64,000 nucleotides of DNA from assembly GCA_019671135.1 (NCBI GenBank), contig JAHRHY010000012.1, positions 806,001-870,000 on the forward strand, given 5' to 3'. The stretch's first letter is position 1; each line of letters starts with the position of its first letter. Of this stretch, positions 60,905 to 64,000 are shown one piece after another. The notes under the pieces were generated by a model. It did not search any database, was not told the DNA's origin, and was given only the letters and a program-made list of their open reading frames with translations. Source of the DNA: Linnemannia hyalina (taxonomy: Eukaryota; Mortierellomycota; Mortierellomycetes; Mortierellales; Mortierellaceae). The translations under genes were made by a program, and so were the position numbers.

Positions 60905-63475
60905 TTAATAAGGAGAAGCGGCGACAGAATCCTGGAGGACCAAGAAATGCAACAGTCGTCGACAGAAGTTTTCAGCCTGGATGAGCCGTGCGCTGATCTC
61001 GGCCAGTTTGGGGCTCTGGACCTGCACCACTTTGTCCTCGAGTGTCGTCGCAATCTTTCCTCTATACTTGCTATTTTTTCGAGATTGAGAAGGAGTTAGG
61101 ACAACGTTGGTATACGTTTGATTCGTAAGAGACCCATTTCACATCCACAAGAACGACGAAAGAAAAGCTTACTTGATGCCGCCCTTGCTGGTTTGACCAA
61201 TTTTGTCCGATGTCGGCAGAACAACAGGTTCTATGTAGCCGAAGGGAGTACGAGAGAGTCAAAGTCAGTACAGCGCGCCCCCGGAAACCAGCCGTTTACT
61301 GAATGTAGATGTAAGATCTCCTTACCAGGATGGAGTGCGGTTTGAGGGGTGGATGGTGACCTTGTAGGTGACCATGGCTTGGTTGTTCTACCACCAGCAC
61401 CGCCATTCCCACCCTGTCCATGCTGTTGAGTAAGATGTGATTGATGACTGGCGTGGCTCGGGTGTCCAGATGTCCCGTTATGATGATGAATTGGCGACGC
61501 AGGCCGTGGAGTTCCATGTCCACCCCTCCCTCCTCCTCCTCCATTTCCTGTTTGCCCGTTATGCACCGACGCGCTCGACGCCGACGTATGGTGATGGTCT
61601 GCAGAAGATCCTGATGAAACTGCCGCGGTTGTCGAAGCTGAAGACAACGATCGCACTACTGCGTGAGGTAACGAAGGCATCGAGGCCGAGGAAGCTCCCG
61701 GGAGGGCATGCTGCAAGTATGTCGTCAATGCGTTTGCTGCCGAACTGCTTTGACCACTGCCAGATCCGGAACTCAGCTGCAAGGCGTAGGCTGCACAGAC
61801 CAACTGCGAGTCGCGGATGTAAAACTCGATCACAAAGTCCTCGCTCAATGCCGGGCTAAATATCTATTCGCAATGGATAATTCGAGCGGTTAGGATCGCT
61901 TCCCTTTTGCATTCAGTTATTTGAGAAGAGAAATTCCTCCGCAGATAATAAACCGATCGTACTTTGGGATCGCAAACACGGAAAGGGTATAATTTCTCCT
62001 TCCCAGGTTGAGCCATGGCCTCAATGCTCGCTCGAATATGTCTCCCCAGAAGCTCCAGCATAGTCTTCAACGCCCTCGTGATCTCTTTGATATCCAATGT
62101 CGCACCGTCTCCAACATTTGTTGCCTCGCCTCGCCATTTCCGATAATCTTCCAGTCGGAAGATTGCTTGCGCAGTATGGTTCTGTACATCCCGGAGTTGC
62201 TCCAACGCATAGGGCTGTGTGACGTGACCTGGGGGTCGATAAGAGTGTAGCACTTGGTGGGCGTTCATCTGGGGTGCAGGTATTGAAGGTGTTGCCGATC
62301 CTGCTGTAGCTGTTGTTGCAGTTGACGAAGGCGCTGTTGCTGCGGGCGTAGTGGCTGTCGCGGGAGCTACTAAAGATCCTGCTCCGATGCCTGTTTCAAT
62401 TCCAGTGGCAGTAGCAAGACCCTGTGCTATTGTCGGCAGCTGCTGAGATCCATGTCCATCATCTGCTTTAGAAGCCTCAGTTCCTTCCGTCGCTGTAGCG
62501 TGAAATTCCTCAGGGCTTGTCTCGCCTGTACTGCCTCCTCCTAGTGCCCCTGTAACAGAAGACGCCGAAGAAGATGATGCACCGCCTCCTGTCGTAGAGG
62601 CGTTTGATGCTGTCAAAAGAGACTGGGCCGCCGAGATGTTGGTTGTGATCTGGGAGTGGATCGCAGCCTTCACGACCGGGAGCTTTGGCAACTTGATCGT
62701 CAATTCCTATGAAAGCCATATACAAAATCATGTCATTAATTATCAAGCTGTAGAAACGACCAGCGCATCCAGTCTGTAATGCCCTTTGTGTTTGTTGATC
62801 GCTTGGACGTACCCCCTTGACGATGAAACTGCCTGACAGGGTGACGAACCCTTTGAGCGTGTCGTTGCTATCCGGAGAACACGATACAATCGGGCATCCA
62901 TGGTTAGGTCGACAAGAGCAGGGCACATTTTATTGCGCAAGATATTCATCGCCTTCAACAATAACAACATCAAGAGAAAACGTCCTGTAGGGTATCCTTA
63001 CTTGGGAGAAGAGATAGCAAGCGTCAAAGCTCCCATCACATCATCCTGAAGCCTCGCCGCATCCTGACAGGCCTATTCTCCCAGGCGGTAAAGAAAAAAG
63101 TACGATGCGATTTCGTTCAGTATCCTCATCCTGGTTGAACTGGACGTGTGAAAAAAACACTGGTTCGACTATGCTGTAGGTGTCTTCCAGTTGATATCGG
63201 CTTGCACGCTCTATTTTACCACAAGGGCCTTTTGGATGGCGTCGAGACTAGTTGTGACCTGAGTTGTCAGGAACCATTCCTGTTCTGCTCTCTAATTCAA
63301 TGGTTTGAAGTTGAAGAGAGATGCCGAGGTGTTAATGTATTATGCATGCAGAAGAAGGGGGAATGGGGAACGTGGGAGAGAGAATGAATGTCTTGAGCAC
63401 CGTTGTGTTGGAGGTATTTACAAGGACTTTTTCTTCTTCGGCCAGTTCTTGTTCGAGGGTTGTTAATGGTAGCAT
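60905..63475 (-). CDS. ROGDI/Rav2 (V-ATPase assembly RAVE subunit)
   Basis: Eight exons (63475-63422, 63291-63220, 63072-63002, 62867-62813, 62706-61963, 61863-61326, 61230-61173, 61070-60905) join in frame to 585 residues. Matches to the ROGDI pattern are LEQELAEEEKVL then QEWFLTTQVTTSLDAIQKAL at the N-terminus, TLKGFVTLSGSFIV, IKLPKLPVVKA, ALEQLRDVQNHTAQAIFRLE, LYPFRVCDPKIFSPALSEDF with VIEFYIRDSQLVCAAYAL, and the final KVVQVQSPKLAEISARLIQ. ROGDI/Rav2 helps reassemble the V1 and Vo parts of the vacuolar ATPase. It is longer than the usual 290-350 residues because of two low-complexity insertions: Ala/Thr/Ser-rich (exon 5) and Gly/His/Ser/Pro-rich (exon 6). The exon 4 acceptor (GGATAG) has a CTAAC branch site upstream. 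Confidence 0.85.
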
Positions 63476-63752
63476 CGAGAGAGGAAAGCAAAGATGTTGT
63501 CGAAGAGGTGAAGGATGAAGGGTGAGAGAAGAGAATGATGTTTGCAAAAAGACAGGGGAGAGAGAGAAAAGAGATGCCTATCGCGTAGAACGCGTGTGTT
63601 CACAAAATTATCAAAGTCGACACAAAGGAGACACCCATTTCCTCCTTTCCGGCAGAAGAAGAAATGTTGACAAAATACAAAATACAATTTATTATGGTAC
63701 ACTGGGTGAGGAAGTATGTGCAATGGTATGATCATCATAGGGGCAGCCAGCC

Positions 63753-64000
63753 TCAGCAACTATTATGAGGTTTTGTCACGCCAGACCCGGTGGCATGAGG
63801 GACAGCAGGTAGTATTGATGGTACACTGTCAGAATTGACGTTCAAATGGTCATATGATTCACTGGTCGTCGCCAATAACGTAGTGGGAGAAAGAGGGGTG
63901 TATGAACTGAGTCCCTCAGGGTTTGTAGCGACGGAGACTCTGGGTGGCAATACGGGGCTGCTGGTACTGGTCCTGGCTATAGGAAGTTCAGGGCGGGGGG
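63753..64000 (-). CDS. 3' end of an unidentified gene
   Basis: An open frame without a stop enters from the right edge and ends at TAA/TAG at 63753-63755. It encodes a Ser/Thr/Pro-rich tail (ELPIARTSTSSPVLPP, GLSSYTPLSPTTLLAT). The segment continues past 64000, so no start or domain can be given. The gap of about 280 bp to the ROGDI start codon fits a head-to-tail arrangement. Spliced 3' ends elsewhere are possible. Confidence 0.45.
   Translation of the reverse strand, partial: PRPELPIARTSTSSPVLPPRVSVATNPEGLSSYTPLSPTTLLATTSESYDHLNVNSDSVPSILPAVPHATGSGVTKPHNSC

Overview
The window is fungal nuclear DNA, most likely from an early-diverging lineage close to Mortierella (Mortierellomycota). The evidence is many short GT-AG introns, a class IV-type chitin synthase, an IQGAP/Rng2 protein, a Crinkler (CRN) header domain of the kind abundant in Mortierellaceae, pyrimidine-rich promoters and many simple repeats. 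The lineage call is an inference from gene content; no phylogeny was run. Exon models below were joined by hand. Unless an entry says otherwise, the reading frame closes across every intron.

Layout. 0-2.1 kb: 5' part of a Na+/Ca2+ exchanger (-), running off the left edge. 3.5-5.6 kb: a small membrane protein, a decayed XPG-N fragment and a promethin/LDAF1-like protein (+). 7-13.2 kb: a broken small gene, a tandem repeat block, and then the most unusual locus, a five-exon gene (8714-13206, +). It encodes one 1351-residue protein that joins a FEN1/XPG-type 5' nuclease to a Fanzor (eukaryotic TnpB-like) RuvC nuclease. 15.2-33.9 kb: conserved housekeeping genes, namely IQGAP/Rng2 (+), SNX8/Mvp1 (-), thioredoxin reductase (-), a Sec14-GOLD lipid-transfer protein (-) and a PRXL2-like thioredoxin-fold protein (+). 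34.4-37.3 kb: a probable LINE-derived remnant, tRNA-Leu(CAA) and TAF4 (-).

37.8-52.7 kb is an accessory block. It has a tandem array of small secreted proteins (two intact, one with a frame break, one relic), a Crinkler pseudogene with two stops and a frameshift, a 595-residue orphan gene, a region of short competing open frames, and an intact/decayed pair of single-pass membrane proteins. 56.0-63.5 kb returns to conserved genes: chitin synthase with an unusually long first intron (+) and ROGDI/Rav2, a V-ATPase assembly factor (-). The 3' end of another minus-strand gene reaches the right edge.

The conserved genes cover the cell wall (chitin synthase), cytokinesis (IQGAP), endosome, lipid and V-ATPase trafficking (SNX8, Sec14-GOLD, ROGDI), redox (thioredoxin reductase, PRXL2-like), calcium transport and transcription (TAF4). 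They are not an operon and show no common pathway. The accessory stretches are marked by recent duplication and decay: the XPG fragment, the secreted array, the Crinkler and the membrane-protein pair each show degenerate copies.
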